Positions 40,512 to 50,133 are shown, counted from the stretch's first letter. The stretch is 64,000 nucleotides of DNA from Hyphomicrobiales bacterium (GCA_900470095.1 UBZM01000041.1:1-64000); one strand, 5' to 3'. Numbers and translations: made by a program. The notes: generated by a model not told the origin, from the letters alone.

Positions 40512-41203
40512 ACAAACGCACCGCGCTTGCGCCGGATGTGGTCGAACAGGCCATCCGCAGCCGCCGCGCGGTGCGTGCCTTTCTGCCGGATCCGGTCGAT
40601 CCTGCGCTGGTGCGGCGCCTGCTGGAACTCGCCGCCCAGGCGCCGAGCGGGACCAATATGCAGCCGTGGAAGGCGCGCGTGCTCGGCCCGAAGAGCCGGG
40701 CACGGCTGGAAGCAGGGTTGCTCGCAGCGCTGGACGATCCCGACTTCAAGCCGGCAGAGGAATACCGCTACTACCCACAGACCTTCACCGAGCCCTATCA
40801 GGCGCGCCGCCGCAAGGTCGGCTGGGACCTCTATGGCCTTCTCGGCGTCACCAGGGGCGACCATGAGGGCATGAAGCGGCAGACGGCCTATAACCTGCGC
40901 TTCTTCGGCGCACCCGTCGCGCTGATGGTGACGATCGACCGCGACCTCGAGATCGGCTCCTGGCTCGATCTCGGCATGTTCATCCAGAATTTGCTGATCG
41001 CTGCCCAGGCGCATGGCCTCGATACCTGCCCACAGGCGATATTTGCCCGCTTTCATCCGGTCGTGCGCCATACGTTGGCGGTCCCCGAGAGCGAGGTCGT
41101 CGTCTGCGGTATCGCAATAGGCCATGCCGACCCTGACGCAGCTGCGAACCGACTCGTGCCGGAACGAGAGCCGGTCGAGAACTTCACGACCTGGCTCGAT
41201 TGA
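40508..41203 (+). CDS. Nitroreductase family flavoprotein
   Basis: FMN-dependent oxidoreductase of 231 residues. [15 protein letters not shown] and [17 protein letters not shown] form the FMN-binding N-terminal signature, and [27 protein letters not shown] the dimer/FMN helix. Physiological substrate unknown; quinones or nitroaromatics are the family range. Translationally coupled to lysK, which may simply secure expression. Confidence 0.9.
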   Translation: MNKRTALAPDVVEQAIRSRRAVRAFLPDPVDPALVRRLLELAAQAPSGTNMQPWKARVLGPKSRARLEAGLLAALDDPDFKPAEEYRYYPQTFTEPYQARRRKVGWDLYGLLGVTRGDHEGMKRQTAYNLRFFGAPVALMVTIDRDLEIGSWLDLGMFIQNLLIAAQAHGLDTCPQAIFARFHPVVRHTLAVPESEVVVCGIAIGHADPDAAANRLVPEREPVENFTTWLD

Positions 41204-41212
41204 AGGCAGAGG

Positions 41213-42268
41213 TTAGATCGTCTTCGGCGCATTCTTCCGGAACAGCTTCAGCACCGGCGCAGCGCCGAAGTGAACGCCGATCATCGTTGCCAAGCCTGCG
41301 GCCAGTCCGACGACCGCTGATAGCGCCGCCGTCACGACCCATTCGACAACCGCGCCCAGGCCGGGGACGGGGCGGGCCGATGCCATGGCAGCATCGTGAA
41401 TGAGATGCCCCACCGCACTGAGGCCATAGCCCTCGAAACCGTGGATCAGGATGCCGCCGCCGACCCAGAGCATGGCAACGGTCCCGACAGCGCTGAGGAC
41501 CGAGAGGAGCACCGGCATGCTCACCACCAGCCCGCGCCCGAATGCCTTTGACAGAGGCCGCAGCAGGCGATCGGCGAGGTTGGGCTCGGCTCCCGTGGGT
41601 AACGTGCCACGCCCCAGGTGAAACAGGCTGGAGACGGGGTGATCGTTCTTCGCCAGCGCGACGCCGGCATCGTCCGCCTTCACGATCAGCGCAACGATGC
41701 CGTAGACGAAGGCAGTCATCCCGATGCCGACGACGGCCAGAACCAGCGCCTGCGTCCAGAATGAGGATTGAGACACGCTCGCGAGCGTGATCGCCATGAT
41801 CTCCGCCGAGAGGATGAAGTCGGTCTTCACCGCGCCGCTGATCTTCTGGTTTTCGAGCTGCGAAGCGTCGATCCCCGCCGAAGCGTCCTCGCCTTCGATA
41901 TCCGCGCCATGAGCCCCGACCAGTTCCAGGACCTTCTCGGCTCCCTCGAAGCAGAGATAGAGGCTGCCCAGCATCAGCAGCGGCGTGATCGCCCAGGGTG
42001 CAATCAGTGCCAGCAGGAGCGCCGCCGGTAGCAGGAATACCAGCTTGTTCCGCAGCGAGCCGAGCGCGATCCGCCCGATGATCGGCAGCTCCCGATCGGC
42101 GCTGAACCCAACGGCATAGCGTGGCGTCACTGCCGTATCGTCGATGACGATGCCGGCAGCCTTGGCGCTCGCCTTCGCCGCCTGGCCCGCAGCATCATCG
42201 AGAGACGCCGCGGCGACCTTTGCAAGCGCCGCGATATCGTCGAGCAGGGCGACAAGGCCGGAACTCAA
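41213..42268 (-). CDS. DUF808 (YedI-type) membrane protein
   Basis: Membrane protein of 351 residues and unknown function. N-terminus SGLVALLDDIAALAKVAAASLDDAA is the DUF808 signature, followed by NKLVFLLPAALLLALIAPW, SLYLCFEGAEKVLE and several C-terminal hydrophobic helices (about seven overall). Convergent with the nitroreductase gene with nine bases between them. Not obviously connected to its neighbours. Confidence 0.88.
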   Translation of the reverse strand: MSSGLVALLDDIAALAKVAAASLDDAAGQAAKASAKAAGIVIDDTAVTPRYAVGFSADRELPIIGRIALGSLRNKLVFLLPAALLLALIAPWAITPLLMLGSLYLCFEGAEKVLELVGAHGADIEGEDASAGIDASQLENQKISGAVKTDFILSAEIMAITLASVSQSSFWTQALVLAVVGIGMTAFVYGIVALIVKADDAGVALAKNDHPVSSLFHLGRGTLPTGAEPNLADRLLRPLSKAFGRGLVVSMPVLLSVLSAVGTVAMLWVGGGILIHGFEGYGLSAVGHLIHDAAMASARPVPGLGAVVEWVVTAALSAVVGLAAGLATMIGVHFGAAPVLKLFRKNAPKTI

Positions 42269-42357
42269 GATCTCACCTCCGGGACGCGCGCTGGTCCAGG
42301 CCAGTCAACGACGCGGCCCCGAAGATGACAAGGCGAGCCTCCGTTCGGCAACTCGCC

Positions 42358-43512
42358 TTAGGATGCAGAGACCAGTCCGCCGGCTTGCCCGATCCGCCGC
42401 AGATGATGGGAGGTATCCCCGAACAGGCTCTCGATCATGGTCAGGCGCTTGAAATAATGCGCGCCGAGATATTCCATCGTCATGCCGATGCCGCCATGGA
42501 GCTGCACCGCCTCCTGCCCGACCAGCCGGCAGGAGCGGTTGATCTGGACCTTCACGGCCGACAACGCGGCCGTTCGTTCGGCCGCATCGGGATGGCCGAC
42601 CATCATCGCGGCATAGAGCGCCATCGAGCGGGCTTGTTCGAGCGCCATCAGCATGTCGACGGCGCGATGCTGCAGCACCTGGAACTGGCCGATCGCGACG
42701 CCGAACTGCTGGCGCGTCTTGAGATAGTCGACGGTCAGGCCGTGCAGCGCATCCATGATGCCGACAGCCTCGGCGGCCAGCGCAGCAATGGCGTGGTCAG
42801 CAACGCGCTCGAGGATCGGCAGCCCTGCGCCGAGCGATCCCAGCAGGGTCTCCTCGCCGAGCACGACGCCGGAGAATGCGATCTCCGCAGCTCGTCCCCC
42901 GTCCTGTGTCGGATAGCCACGGGTTCTCACGCCGGGCGCCGCCGCATCGACGAGGAAGAGGCTGATACCGGTCTCGTCGCGCCGCCCACCATCTGTCCTG
43001 GCGCTCACCACGATCCGGTGCGCGCTGTCCCCATTGATCACGACGCTCTTGGCGCCATCGAGCACGAACCCTGTCTCCGTTCGCCGCGCGCTCGTCGCCA
43101 CGTCGTACAGATCGTAGCGCGATTGCTTCTCGGTGAAGGCCAGCGCCAGACGTAGGGAACCGTCGACGATGCCCGGAATGATCCGCGCCTTCTGTTCGGC
43201 CGAACCGCTGAACCGGACTGCGCCGCCGCCCAGCACAACGCTCGCTAGATAGGGCTCAAGCGCCAGTCCCTTGCCCAGCGCCTCCATCACCACCATGGTC
43301 TCGACAGGACCGCCGCCGAAACCGCCCTCCTCCTCGGAGAATGGAATGCCGGTGAGGCCGAGTTCCGCGAACTGCGCCCAGCCCTTCTCGGAGAAGCCGA
43401 GCGGCTCCTTCGCCAAGGCCTGCCGCGCATCGAGCGAGCCATAGACCGCGCCCATCAGCCGCTCGACGCTGTCCTTGAGCTGGGCCTGTTCGGAGGAGAG
43501 GTCGAAATCCAT
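42358..43512 (-). CDS. pimD: Pimeloyl-CoA dehydrogenase small subunit-type acyl-CoA dehydrogenase
   Basis: Acyl-CoA dehydrogenase of 384 residues. N-terminal helices FDLSSEQAQLKDSVERLMG, flavin-binding middle domain ALAFTEKQSRYDL, and C-terminal LHGGIGMTMEYLGAHYFKRL. The usual RD..IxEGT end is replaced by IESLFGDTSHHLRRI, as in partner subunits of heteromeric enzymes. Last gene of the order hydratase/dehydrogenase, ligase, thiolase, large and small dehydrogenase, which matches pimFABCD of Rhodopseudomonas palustris. Expected to pair with the upstream large subunit, from which it is separated by 148 bases. Confidence 0.85.
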   Translation of the reverse strand: MDFDLSSEQAQLKDSVERLMGAVYGSLDARQALAKEPLGFSEKGWAQFAELGLTGIPFSEEEGGFGGGPVETMVVMEALGKGLALEPYLASVVLGGGAVRFSGSAEQKARIIPGIVDGSLRLALAFTEKQSRYDLYDVATSARRTETGFVLDGAKSVVINGDSAHRIVVSARTDGGRRDETGISLFLVDAAAPGVRTRGYPTQDGGRAAEIAFSGVVLGEETLLGSLGAGLPILERVADHAIAALAAEAVGIMDALHGLTVDYLKTRQQFGVAIGQFQVLQHRAVDMLMALEQARSMALYAAMMVGHPDAAERTAALSAVKVQINRSCRLVGQEAVQLHGGIGMTMEYLGAHYFKRLTMIESLFGDTSHHLRRIGQAGGLVSAS

Positions 43513-43612
43513 CGGGTTTCATCCAGCCTGGCGGGGCGCTCGCCACCGCGTCATGCTCGCCCTCGTGGCGAGCGCCTGCGTCCTGCAACGCGCAAAGGGG
43601 AAAGACGGTGAT

Positions 43613-43631
43613 GGCCGGGACAAGCCAGGCC
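43613..43631. repeat. Degenerate palindromic repeat between pimC and pimD
   Basis: GGCCGGGACAAGCCAGGCC is an imperfect copy of the palindrome GGCCGGGACAAGCCCGGCC that is scattered between genes in Bradyrhizobium/Bosea-type genomes; the preceding AAAGGGGAAAGACGGTGAT is part of the same element as I remember it. The spacer 43513-43660 seems to be filled by it. Family membership is from memory and needs a genome-wide count. Confidence 0.55.
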
Positions 43632-43660
43632 AGGACGAGGCAGGGCGCCAAGCCTCATCG

Positions 43661-44860
43661 TCAAAGCCCCAGCACTGCCTTGGCGATGATGTTCTTCTGG
43701 ATTTCGTTCGAGCCGCCATAGATCGAGACCTTGCGGTTGTTGAAATAGCTCGCTGCAGCGGCATCGGCCCAGTCATGCTCGAAGGGCCAGTCATTACTGA
43801 GGTCGCCCGTCCGCAGCGGCGCGGCAAGCGCGAATGGCCCGGCCACCTCCAGCAGCAGTTCCGTCGTCGCCTGCTGCAATTGCGAGCCCTTGATCTTGAG
43901 GATCGACGAGGCAGGATCGGGTTTGTTGGGATCGCGCCTGCCCTGTGCTGCAACCACCCGCATCTGGGTGATTTCCAGCGCCTTCAGTTCGATCTCGACC
44001 AGCGCAAACCGTTCGCGGAAATCGGCGTCATCCCACAGCACACCGTCGCCGGCCGGCATCTCCTTCGCCAGCCGCTTGATCCGGGCAAGACGTTCCTTGG
44101 AGAGGCCGATCCGGGCGATGCCGACACGCTCGTTGGCAAGCAGGAACTTGGCATAGTCCCAGCCTCTGTTCTCCTCGCCGACGAGGTTTTCGACGGGAAC
44201 GCGGACATCGTCGAAGAAGATCTCGTTGACCTCGTGCCGGCCCTCGAGCGTGATGATCGGGCGCACGGTGATGCCGGGCGTCTTCATGTCGATCAGGATG
44301 AACGAGATGCCCGCCTGCTTCTTCGCCGCGGGGTCGGTGCGGACGAGGCAGAAGATCCAGTCGGCATGCTGCCCGAGCGTGGTCCAGGCCTTCTGGCCGT
44401 TGACGATGTAATGCTCGCCGTCGCGGACCGCCCGCGTCTTCAGCGAGGCGAGATCCGAGCCCGCGCCGGGCTCGGAGAAGCCCTGGCACCACCATTCGTC
44501 GAGATTGGCGATGCGCGCGAGATGCTTCTCCTTCTGGCTCGGGGAGCCGAAGGCCGCGATCACCGGCCCGACCATGTAGCAGTTGAATTGCTGCGGCAGC
44601 GGCACGGCGGCGAGCAGCATCTCCTCTGTGAAGATATAGCGCTGGATGGGGCTCCAATCCTGTCCGCCCCATTCCCTGGGCCAATGCGGCACGGCCCAGC
44701 CGCGCGCGTTCATGATCCGCTGCGAGGTGACATAGTCCTCCCGCGCCAGCCCGAGCCCCTCGGAGACCTTCCTGCGGATCGAAGCCGGGATCTCCGTGCG
44801 GAAGAACTGCCTCACCTCGTCTCGGAAGGCGATTTCCTCGGGCGTGAAGCGCAGGTCCAT
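43661..44860 (-). CDS. pimC: Pimeloyl-CoA dehydrogenase large subunit-type acyl-CoA dehydrogenase
   Basis: Acyl-CoA dehydrogenase of 399 residues. MDLRFTPEEIAFRDEVRQFF, WWCQGFSEPGAGSDLASLKT and the C-terminal NNRKVSIYGGSNEIQKNII closely match PimC-type large subunits. In medium-chain acyl-CoA dehydrogenase the equivalent of IYGGSNEIQ reads IYEGTSEIQ and supplies the catalytic Glu; here it is Gly, consistent with a heteromer where the base lies elsewhere. The ATG at 44860 is chosen; upstream codons lie in the thiolase gene. Confidence 0.9.
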   Translation of the reverse strand: MDLRFTPEEIAFRDEVRQFFRTEIPASIRRKVSEGLGLAREDYVTSQRIMNARGWAVPHWPREWGGQDWSPIQRYIFTEEMLLAAVPLPQQFNCYMVGPVIAAFGSPSQKEKHLARIANLDEWWCQGFSEPGAGSDLASLKTRAVRDGEHYIVNGQKAWTTLGQHADWIFCLVRTDPAAKKQAGISFILIDMKTPGITVRPIITLEGRHEVNEIFFDDVRVPVENLVGEENRGWDYAKFLLANERVGIARIGLSKERLARIKRLAKEMPAGDGVLWDDADFRERFALVEIELKALEITQMRVVAAQGRRDPNKPDPASSILKIKGSQLQQATTELLLEVAGPFALAAPLRTGDLSNDWPFEHDWADAAAASYFNNRKVSIYGGSNEIQKNIIAKAVLGL

Positions 44861-44865
44861 GATGG

Positions 44866-46053
44866 CTAGCCCTGGTTGATCTCGAACAGCCCTGCGCACC
44901 CCATGCCACCGGCGACGCACATGGTGACGACGGCGTAGCGCGCCTTGCGGCGGCGCCCCTCCAGCAAGGCATGGCCGACCAGCCGTGCCCCGCTCATCCC
45001 GAAGGGATGGCCGACCGAGATCGCGCCGCCATTGACGTTGACCTTCTCGGGGTCGATGCCGAGCTCATCGCGGCAATAGATCGACTGGGAGGCGAAGGCC
45101 TCGTTGAGTTCCCAGAGATCGATATCCGAGACCTTCAGTCCATTGCGCTCGAGCAGGCGCGGCACGGCGAAGACCGGGCCGATGCCCATCTCATCCGGCT
45201 CACAGCCAGCCGATGCGAAGCCACGGAAGATGCCGAGCGGCGACAGGCCCCGTCGTGCAGCCTCCTTCGCCGACATCACGACGCTCGCAGCCGCACCGTC
45301 CGACAGCTGGCTGGCATTGCCGGCGGTGATGAACTTGTCCTCGCCGCGCACCGGCTTCAGCTTCGCGAGCCCCTCCAAGGTGGTGTCTGGCCGGTTGCCC
45401 TCGTCCTTGGCGAGCGTGACCTGCTCGTTCCGCGTTTCGCCGCTCGCCTTGTCGGTGATCGACATCACCGCGCTCATCGGCACGATTTCGTCGTCAAACA
45501 GCCGGCGCTGCTGGGCCACGGCCGTGCGGCGCTGGCTTTCCAGCGAGAACAGATCCTGCGCCTCACGCGAGACGCCGTAGCGCTCCGCGACATTGTCGGC
45601 GGTCTCGATCATCGTCGTGTAGATCTCGGGCTTGTGCTTCATCAGCCAGTCGTTCTGGGTGAGCTCGCGCCGCACCACCGGTTGCACCAGGCTGATCGAC
45701 TCGACGCCGCCGCCGATCGCGACCGGCACGCCATCCATGACGATGCGCCGTGCCGCATGCGCGATCGCCTCGAGGCCCGAAGCGCAGAAGCGGCTGACGG
45801 TGACGCCGGCGGACGCAACCGGGATACCGGCGACAAGCGCGGCGTGACGGGCGACATTGCCGCCGGTCGCAGCCTCCGGATAGCCGCAGCCGAGCACGAT
45901 CTCCTCGATCGCCGCCGGCTCGATCCCGACCTTCTCATAGGCAGCCTTGATCGCGTGCGCGGCAAGATCGGCGCCACGTGTCTGGTTGAAGGCGCCGCGA
46001 TAGGCCTTGCCGATCGGCGTACGGGCGGTGGAGACGATGACGGCTTCAGTCAT
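44866..46053 (-). CDS. pimB: Acetyl-CoA acyltransferase (thiolase)
   Basis: Thiolase of 395 residues that cleaves 3-oxoacyl-CoA with CoA. Nucleophile Cys90 in [11 protein letters not shown], His in [17 protein letters not shown] and the second Cys in [14 protein letters not shown] are all present, so it should be degradative and active. Third gene of the pimFABCD-type operon, 15 bases after the ligase gene and five before the large dehydrogenase subunit. Confidence 0.93.
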   Translation of the reverse strand: MTEAVIVSTARTPIGKAYRGAFNQTRGADLAAHAIKAAYEKVGIEPAAIEEIVLGCGYPEAATGGNVARHAALVAGIPVASAGVTVSRFCASGLEAIAHAARRIVMDGVPVAIGGGVESISLVQPVVRRELTQNDWLMKHKPEIYTTMIETADNVAERYGVSREAQDLFSLESQRRTAVAQQRRLFDDEIVPMSAVMSITDKASGETRNEQVTLAKDEGNRPDTTLEGLAKLKPVRGEDKFITAGNASQLSDGAAASVVMSAKEAARRGLSPLGIFRGFASAGCEPDEMGIGPVFAVPRLLERNGLKVSDIDLWELNEAFASQSIYCRDELGIDPEKVNVNGGAISVGHPFGMSGARLVGHALLEGRRRKARYAVVTMCVAGGMGCAGLFEINQG

Positions 46054-46068
46054 GGATTTTCTCAGGTC

Positions 46069-47754
46069 CTATGCGGCGGATTCGGGAGAAGCGGGCCTGG
46101 CCCGCTTCTCTTGTTCTTCGGCAATCAACACCTTCGCCAGCAGCTTCCCGGCAGCGCTGCGTGGCAGGCCGTTGCGAAATTCCAGTGCGCGAGGCATCTC
46201 GTGGCGGCCGAGGCGATCCTTCAGGAAGAGCAGCAATTCGTCGAGCGTAAAGACAGGCATATCGGCCTTGAGCACGACGAAGGCCTTTGCCGCCTGGCCG
46301 CGATAATCGTCGTCGATGCCGATCACCAGCACTTCCTGCACGGCGGGATGCTCGTAGATCGCATTCTCGATCGCCACCGGATAGACGTTGAAGCCGCTCG
46401 AAATGATCATGTTCTTGCGCCGGTCGACGATCTGGAACAGCCCATCTGCGTCCATCCGGCCGAGATCCCCGGTCAGGAACCAGCCCTCGTGGAAGGCATC
46501 GCGCGTCGCCTCCGCATCGTTCCAGTAGCCCTTGAAGACATTGGGACCACGAATGGCGATCTCACCGATTTCGTCGGGCGGGCAATCGGCACGCCCGGCA
46601 TCGAGCGAGACGATCTTCATCTCGAGGCCTGGCAGCGGCACGCCGATCACTCCGGGCCGGGGCTGCGCCTGTTTCGGCAGGCGCGAGCCGGCGGGTGCGG
46701 TTTCGGTCATGCCCCAGCCATTGTTCAGCCTGACACCCAATATGCCTTCGAGTCGGATCTGGACCTCGAAAGGCAGAGGCGCCCCGCCCGAGACACAGGA
46801 GCGCAGCGAGGAAAAGTCGACCGTCTCGACGCCTTTGCGATTGAGCAGGGCAAACCACATCGTCGGCACGGCGGAGAACATGGTCGCCCGGCGGAGCGAG
46901 ATATCCTCGATCAGGGTTTCGACATCGAAGCGCTGGCGCAGCAGGATGCGATTGCCGTCTCGCAAATGGCGCAGCAGGATCGTGGTCAGTGCATAGATGT
47001 GGAACAGCGGCAGCACCGCGATCGCAGTTTGCGCTCCGGCTTCGAGCGGTTCGCCATCCGTCCAGAGCCGGTAGATATTCACCGCCGAGACAAGATTGCC
47101 ATGGGTCAGCATCGCTGCTTTCGGCAATCCGGTGGTGCCGCCGGTGAACTGCAGCAGCGCCACATCGTCCGGCAAGAGCATCGGCCAGCTTGCCGGGAGT
47201 GGCGCCGTCATCAGGTCGTCGAGCCAGACGAAATCGCCACCGGCCGGCAGATCCAGCTGCTCGGCCTCCCCCGGCCCCCAGCGCATATCGTCGCCGACCA
47301 GCACGCGTTCGGCAAATCCCGCCGCATGCAGAGATTGCACCTGCGGCAGGAAACCCGGAAGATTCGTGGTGATCAGGCAGACCGGCTGCGTTGCCTCGAG
47401 CTTGTGCTCGATCTCCCGCAAGGCATCGAGCGCGCTCAGGTGTACGACGGTCGCGCCGCAGCGCGCGACCGCGAAGAACGCAATGGGATGCCAGGGCGTA
47501 TTAGGGAGGAACAGCGCCACCCGGTCGCCCGGCCTGACACCATCGGCGATCAATCCTGCAGCGAGTCGGGTGGCCAGCCTGTCGAGTTCGCCATAGCTCA
47601 GTTCGCCCTCACGGAACCCGATCGCCACCGCATCCGGGCGCGCCGCAACGGCCGGTACGAGCAGGTCCGGCACCGTGCCGGTTTCCACTGCCGCGTCCCA
47701 GTCGCAGGCCTGCGGAAAGCGCTCCTGCCAGATCGGGCGCCGCGTCCGGCTCAC
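46069..47754 (-). CDS. pimA: AMP-forming acid-CoA ligase, PimA-type
   Basis: Acyl-CoA synthetase of 561 residues that would load the dicarboxylic or fatty acid onto CoA. ATP motif LLQFTGGTTGLPKAAMLTHG, GWGMTE, the hinge WFLTGDLGRMD, DRRKNMIISSGFNVYPVAIE and the C-terminal catalytic Lys in RSAAGKLLAK. The frame is open far upstream into the preceding gene; a GTG at 47754 overlapping its stop by four bases (GTGA) gives a natural N-terminus SRTRRPIWQERFP. Confidence 0.88.
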   Translation of the reverse strand: MSRTRRPIWQERFPQACDWDAAVETGTVPDLLVPAVAARPDAVAIGFREGELSYGELDRLATRLAAGLIADGVRPGDRVALFLPNTPWHPIAFFAVARCGATVVHLSALDALREIEHKLEATQPVCLITTNLPGFLPQVQSLHAAGFAERVLVGDDMRWGPGEAEQLDLPAGGDFVWLDDLMTAPLPASWPMLLPDDVALLQFTGGTTGLPKAAMLTHGNLVSAVNIYRLWTDGEPLEAGAQTAIAVLPLFHIYALTTILLRHLRDGNRILLRQRFDVETLIEDISLRRATMFSAVPTMWFALLNRKGVETVDFSSLRSCVSGGAPLPFEVQIRLEGILGVRLNNGWGMTETAPAGSRLPKQAQPRPGVIGVPLPGLEMKIVSLDAGRADCPPDEIGEIAIRGPNVFKGYWNDAEATRDAFHEGWFLTGDLGRMDADGLFQIVDRRKNMIISSGFNVYPVAIENAIYEHPAVQEVLVIGIDDDYRGQAAKAFVVLKADMPVFTLDELLLFLKDRLGRHEMPRALEFRNGLPRSAAGKLLAKVLIAEEQEKRARPASPESAA

Positions 47755-49838
47755 GCCGCCCCGACCTTCAATTCCGCAAAGCTCTTGCCCTCGGCCGCAA
47801 GCTTGCGCAGCAGCGGTGCCGGCTCGAGCGCGGGATCGCCGCTCTCCACGGCGAGCACTTCCAGCCGCTTCACGATCACGTCGAGCCCGACCGAGTCGGC
47901 CCAGTGCATCGGGCCACCGCGCCAAGCCGGCCAGTTATAGCCGTTGATCCAGATCGTATCGATATCGCCCGGCCGCGCAGCGATGCCCTCCGCGAGGATC
48001 TTCGCGCCTTCATTGACCATCGGATCGAGCAGGCGCGCCAGGATTTCGTCGGATTTCATCGCCCGGCGCTCGACGCCCTGCTCCTTGGAAACCTGCGCGA
48101 TCAGCGCCTCGACCTCCGGGTCGCGCTGCCCGGCACGCGCTCCCTCCGGATAGAGGTAGTAACCACGCCCCGTCTTCTGACCGAACCAGCCGCGTTCGCA
48201 GATCGCGTCCGCAACCGCTGCGGTCTTGCCGCGGGACTTGCGCGTGCGCCAGCCGATATCGATGCCGGCGAGATCCGACATCGCGAAGGGGCCCATCTTG
48301 AAGCCGAACCCGGTCAGCGCCGCGTCGACCTCATGCGGCAGCGCACCGGAGATCAGCAGCCGCTCGGCGGCCCGTGTGCGCTGTTCCAGCATGCGGTTGC
48401 CAACGAAGCCGAAGCAGTTCCCGACCACGACCGGCACCTTGCCGAGCCTGCGCCCGAGCGAGATCGCAGTGGCCACCGCATCATCCGCAACGCCCGCCGG
48501 CCGCACGATCTCGAGCAGCTTCATGACATTGGCCGGACTGAAGAAATGCATCCCGATCACATCCTGCGGCCGCTTCGTCGCCATGGCGATGGTCGCGAGG
48601 TCGAGATAGGAGGTGTTCGAGGCCAGGATTGCGCCCTGCTTCGCAATCCGATCGAGCGCGCCGAAAATCTCCTGCTTGACGCCCATCTCCTCGAAGGCCG
48701 CCTCGATCACGATATCCGCCTGGGCTGCGGCTTCGAGCCCGAGCTGCGGCGTGATCAGCCCCATTCGCTGGTCACGCGCCGCTTCCGTCAGTGAGCCGCG
48801 CTTGACCGAGAAGCCGTAGGTGTCGCGGATGCGGGCATAGCCCTTGTCGAGCTGCTCCTGTGTCGTCTCGATCACGGTCACCGGGATGCCGGCATTGGCG
48901 AAGCACATCGCGATGCCGCCGCCCATCGTGCCTGCGCCGATCACGGCCGCCTGCTTGATCGGGCGCGCTGCCTTGCCCTCGTCGATGCCCGGAACCTTGG
49001 CCGCCTCGCGCTCGGCGAAGAAAGCGTATCGCAAGGCCCTGGAGCGATCATCGGCAACCAGCGTGAGGAACAGCGCACGCTCGGCCGCAAGCCCCTCGCC
49101 GAATGGCAGGGTGAAGACGCCGCGCACGGCCTCGATCAGCGCCAGCGCATTCGGCATGTCGCCGGACTTGGCTGCCGCGTCCTGGGCCAGAGCCTCGAAC
49201 GCCTCGCGGTCGGATGATGTGAGCCTGTCCGCTCGCTCGCCGGTCTTCACGGGCGCCCCCTTGGCCGCCAGCTCCTGCGCCAGCGCGACGGCTGCAGCAA
49301 CGAGGTCGCCCTCGACGACACGGTCGACGAGGCCAAGTGCAGCGGCCTTCTCCGCAGAGATCGGCTCTCCGCCGAGCATCATCGGAAAAGCCTTTGCCGC
49401 ACCGATCACGCGCGGCAGGCGTTGCGTACCGCCGGCGCCCGGAATGATGCCGAGCTTGATCTCGGGCAGGCCGAGCTTTGCGACGGGTGCGGCCACACGG
49501 CCATGGCAGGCGAGTGCAAGCTCCAGCCCACCGCCGAGCGCGACGCCCTGGATCGCAGCCACAACTGGCTTCGCAGAGCCTTCGATGATTGCAAGCACGG
49601 CAGGCAGGGTCGGCTCGACCGGCGGTCTGCCGAACTCGCTGATATCGGCACCGGCGATGAAGGCCCGCCCGGCAGCCGCGATCACGATGGCCTCGACCGC
49701 CGGATCGGCAGCCGCGCGCGAAAGCGCATCGACGAGAGCGGCCCGCAGACTGGCGCTCAAGGCATTCACCGGAGGATTGTCGATGGTCGCGATCGCCACC
49801 GAGCCGCGCTGCGAGAGCCGGACGGTCTCCATGGGCAT
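47751..49838 (-). CDS. pimF: Bifunctional enoyl-CoA hydratase / 3-hydroxyacyl-CoA dehydrogenase
   Basis: Monomeric multifunctional beta-oxidation protein, about 695 residues. The N-terminal crotonase domain has GRAFIAGADISEF, IQGVALGGGLELALACHGRVA (oxyanion hole) and LPEIKLGIIPGAGGTQRLPR (catalytic Glu region). The dehydrogenase domain begins AAVIGAGTMGGGIAMCFANAGIPVTVIE and includes GMHFFSPANVMKLLEI. Three nearby starts (49862, 49838, 49832) exist; GTGAGGAAC before the ATG at 49838 favours it. First gene of the minus-strand operon, controlled from a divergent promoter with paired palindromes. Confidence 0.92.
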   Translation of the reverse strand: MPMETVRLSQRGSVAIATIDNPPVNALSASLRAALVDALSRAAADPAVEAIVIAAAGRAFIAGADISEFGRPPVEPTLPAVLAIIEGSAKPVVAAIQGVALGGGLELALACHGRVAAPVAKLGLPEIKLGIIPGAGGTQRLPRVIGAAKAFPMMLGGEPISAEKAAALGLVDRVVEGDLVAAAVALAQELAAKGAPVKTGERADRLTSSDREAFEALAQDAAAKSGDMPNALALIEAVRGVFTLPFGEGLAAERALFLTLVADDRSRALRYAFFAEREAAKVPGIDEGKAARPIKQAAVIGAGTMGGGIAMCFANAGIPVTVIETTQEQLDKGYARIRDTYGFSVKRGSLTEAARDQRMGLITPQLGLEAAAQADIVIEAAFEEMGVKQEIFGALDRIAKQGAILASNTSYLDLATIAMATKRPQDVIGMHFFSPANVMKLLEIVRPAGVADDAVATAISLGRRLGKVPVVVGNCFGFVGNRMLEQRTRAAERLLISGALPHEVDAALTGFGFKMGPFAMSDLAGIDIGWRTRKSRGKTAAVADAICERGWFGQKTGRGYYLYPEGARAGQRDPEVEALIAQVSKEQGVERRAMKSDEILARLLDPMVNEGAKILAEGIAARPGDIDTIWINGYNWPAWRGGPMHWADSVGLDVIVKRLEVLAVESGDPALEPAPLLRKLAAEGKSFAELKVGAA

Positions 49839-49853
49839 GTTCCTCACGATTTT

Positions 49854-49870
49854 ATTCTGCATCGCAGAAT
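49854..49870. promoter_or_regulatory. 17-bp palindromic box 1 (candidate IclR operator)
   Basis: Perfect inverted repeat ATTCTGC-ATC-GCAGAAT. It lies just upstream of the preferred pimF-type start at 49838 (or overlaps an alternative ATG at 49862), so protein bound here would block that gene. A second copy is 104 bases away. Palindromes of this size with short spacers are typical for IclR-family sites, and an IclR gene is nearby; binding itself is inference. Confidence 0.55.
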
Positions 49871-49957
49871 TAAGTGCTGCAATTCATCGATTAGAGAGGT
49901 GACCGGCAGCTTCTTGTCAAGAATGCGTGGAGCAGCCTCGATCGAGCGACAGAGTGA

Positions 49958-49974
49958 AAACTGCATCGCAGAAT
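49958..49974. promoter_or_regulatory. 17-bp palindromic box 2 (candidate IclR operator)
   Basis: AAACTGC-ATC-GCAGAAT, identical to box 1 in 15 of 17 positions, with a perfect right arm and identical spacer. It lies about 160 bases upstream of the enoyl-CoA hydratase start, on the plus-strand side of the divergent promoter. Centre-to-centre distance to box 1 is 104 bases, close to ten helical turns, which would allow looping. Confidence 0.5.
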
Positions 49975-50133
49975 GCGCGCCTGCAACTTGACCGCCACAG
50001 AAGCAGCATGTCATTCCTTGAAGCCATCGACGTTAGGCGGCTCGTTACCGCGAATCCAGCATTGCCGTGCGGCCTTCCGACAGGCGGAACAGCGCTGCTG
50101 GAATCGCGCGAAGATGACAAGGACAGGCAGGGC

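Noticed and set aside
43256-43651. Minus-strand frame with a VPAITVFPLCAL segment
   Set aside because: The peptide is what the rhizobial palindromic repeat encodes when translated; it is a familiar annotation artefact overlapping pimD.
44971-47940. 989-codon plus-strand frame across the thiolase and ligase genes
   Set aside because: Antisense shadow; both minus-strand genes have intact catalytic motifs and normal lengths.
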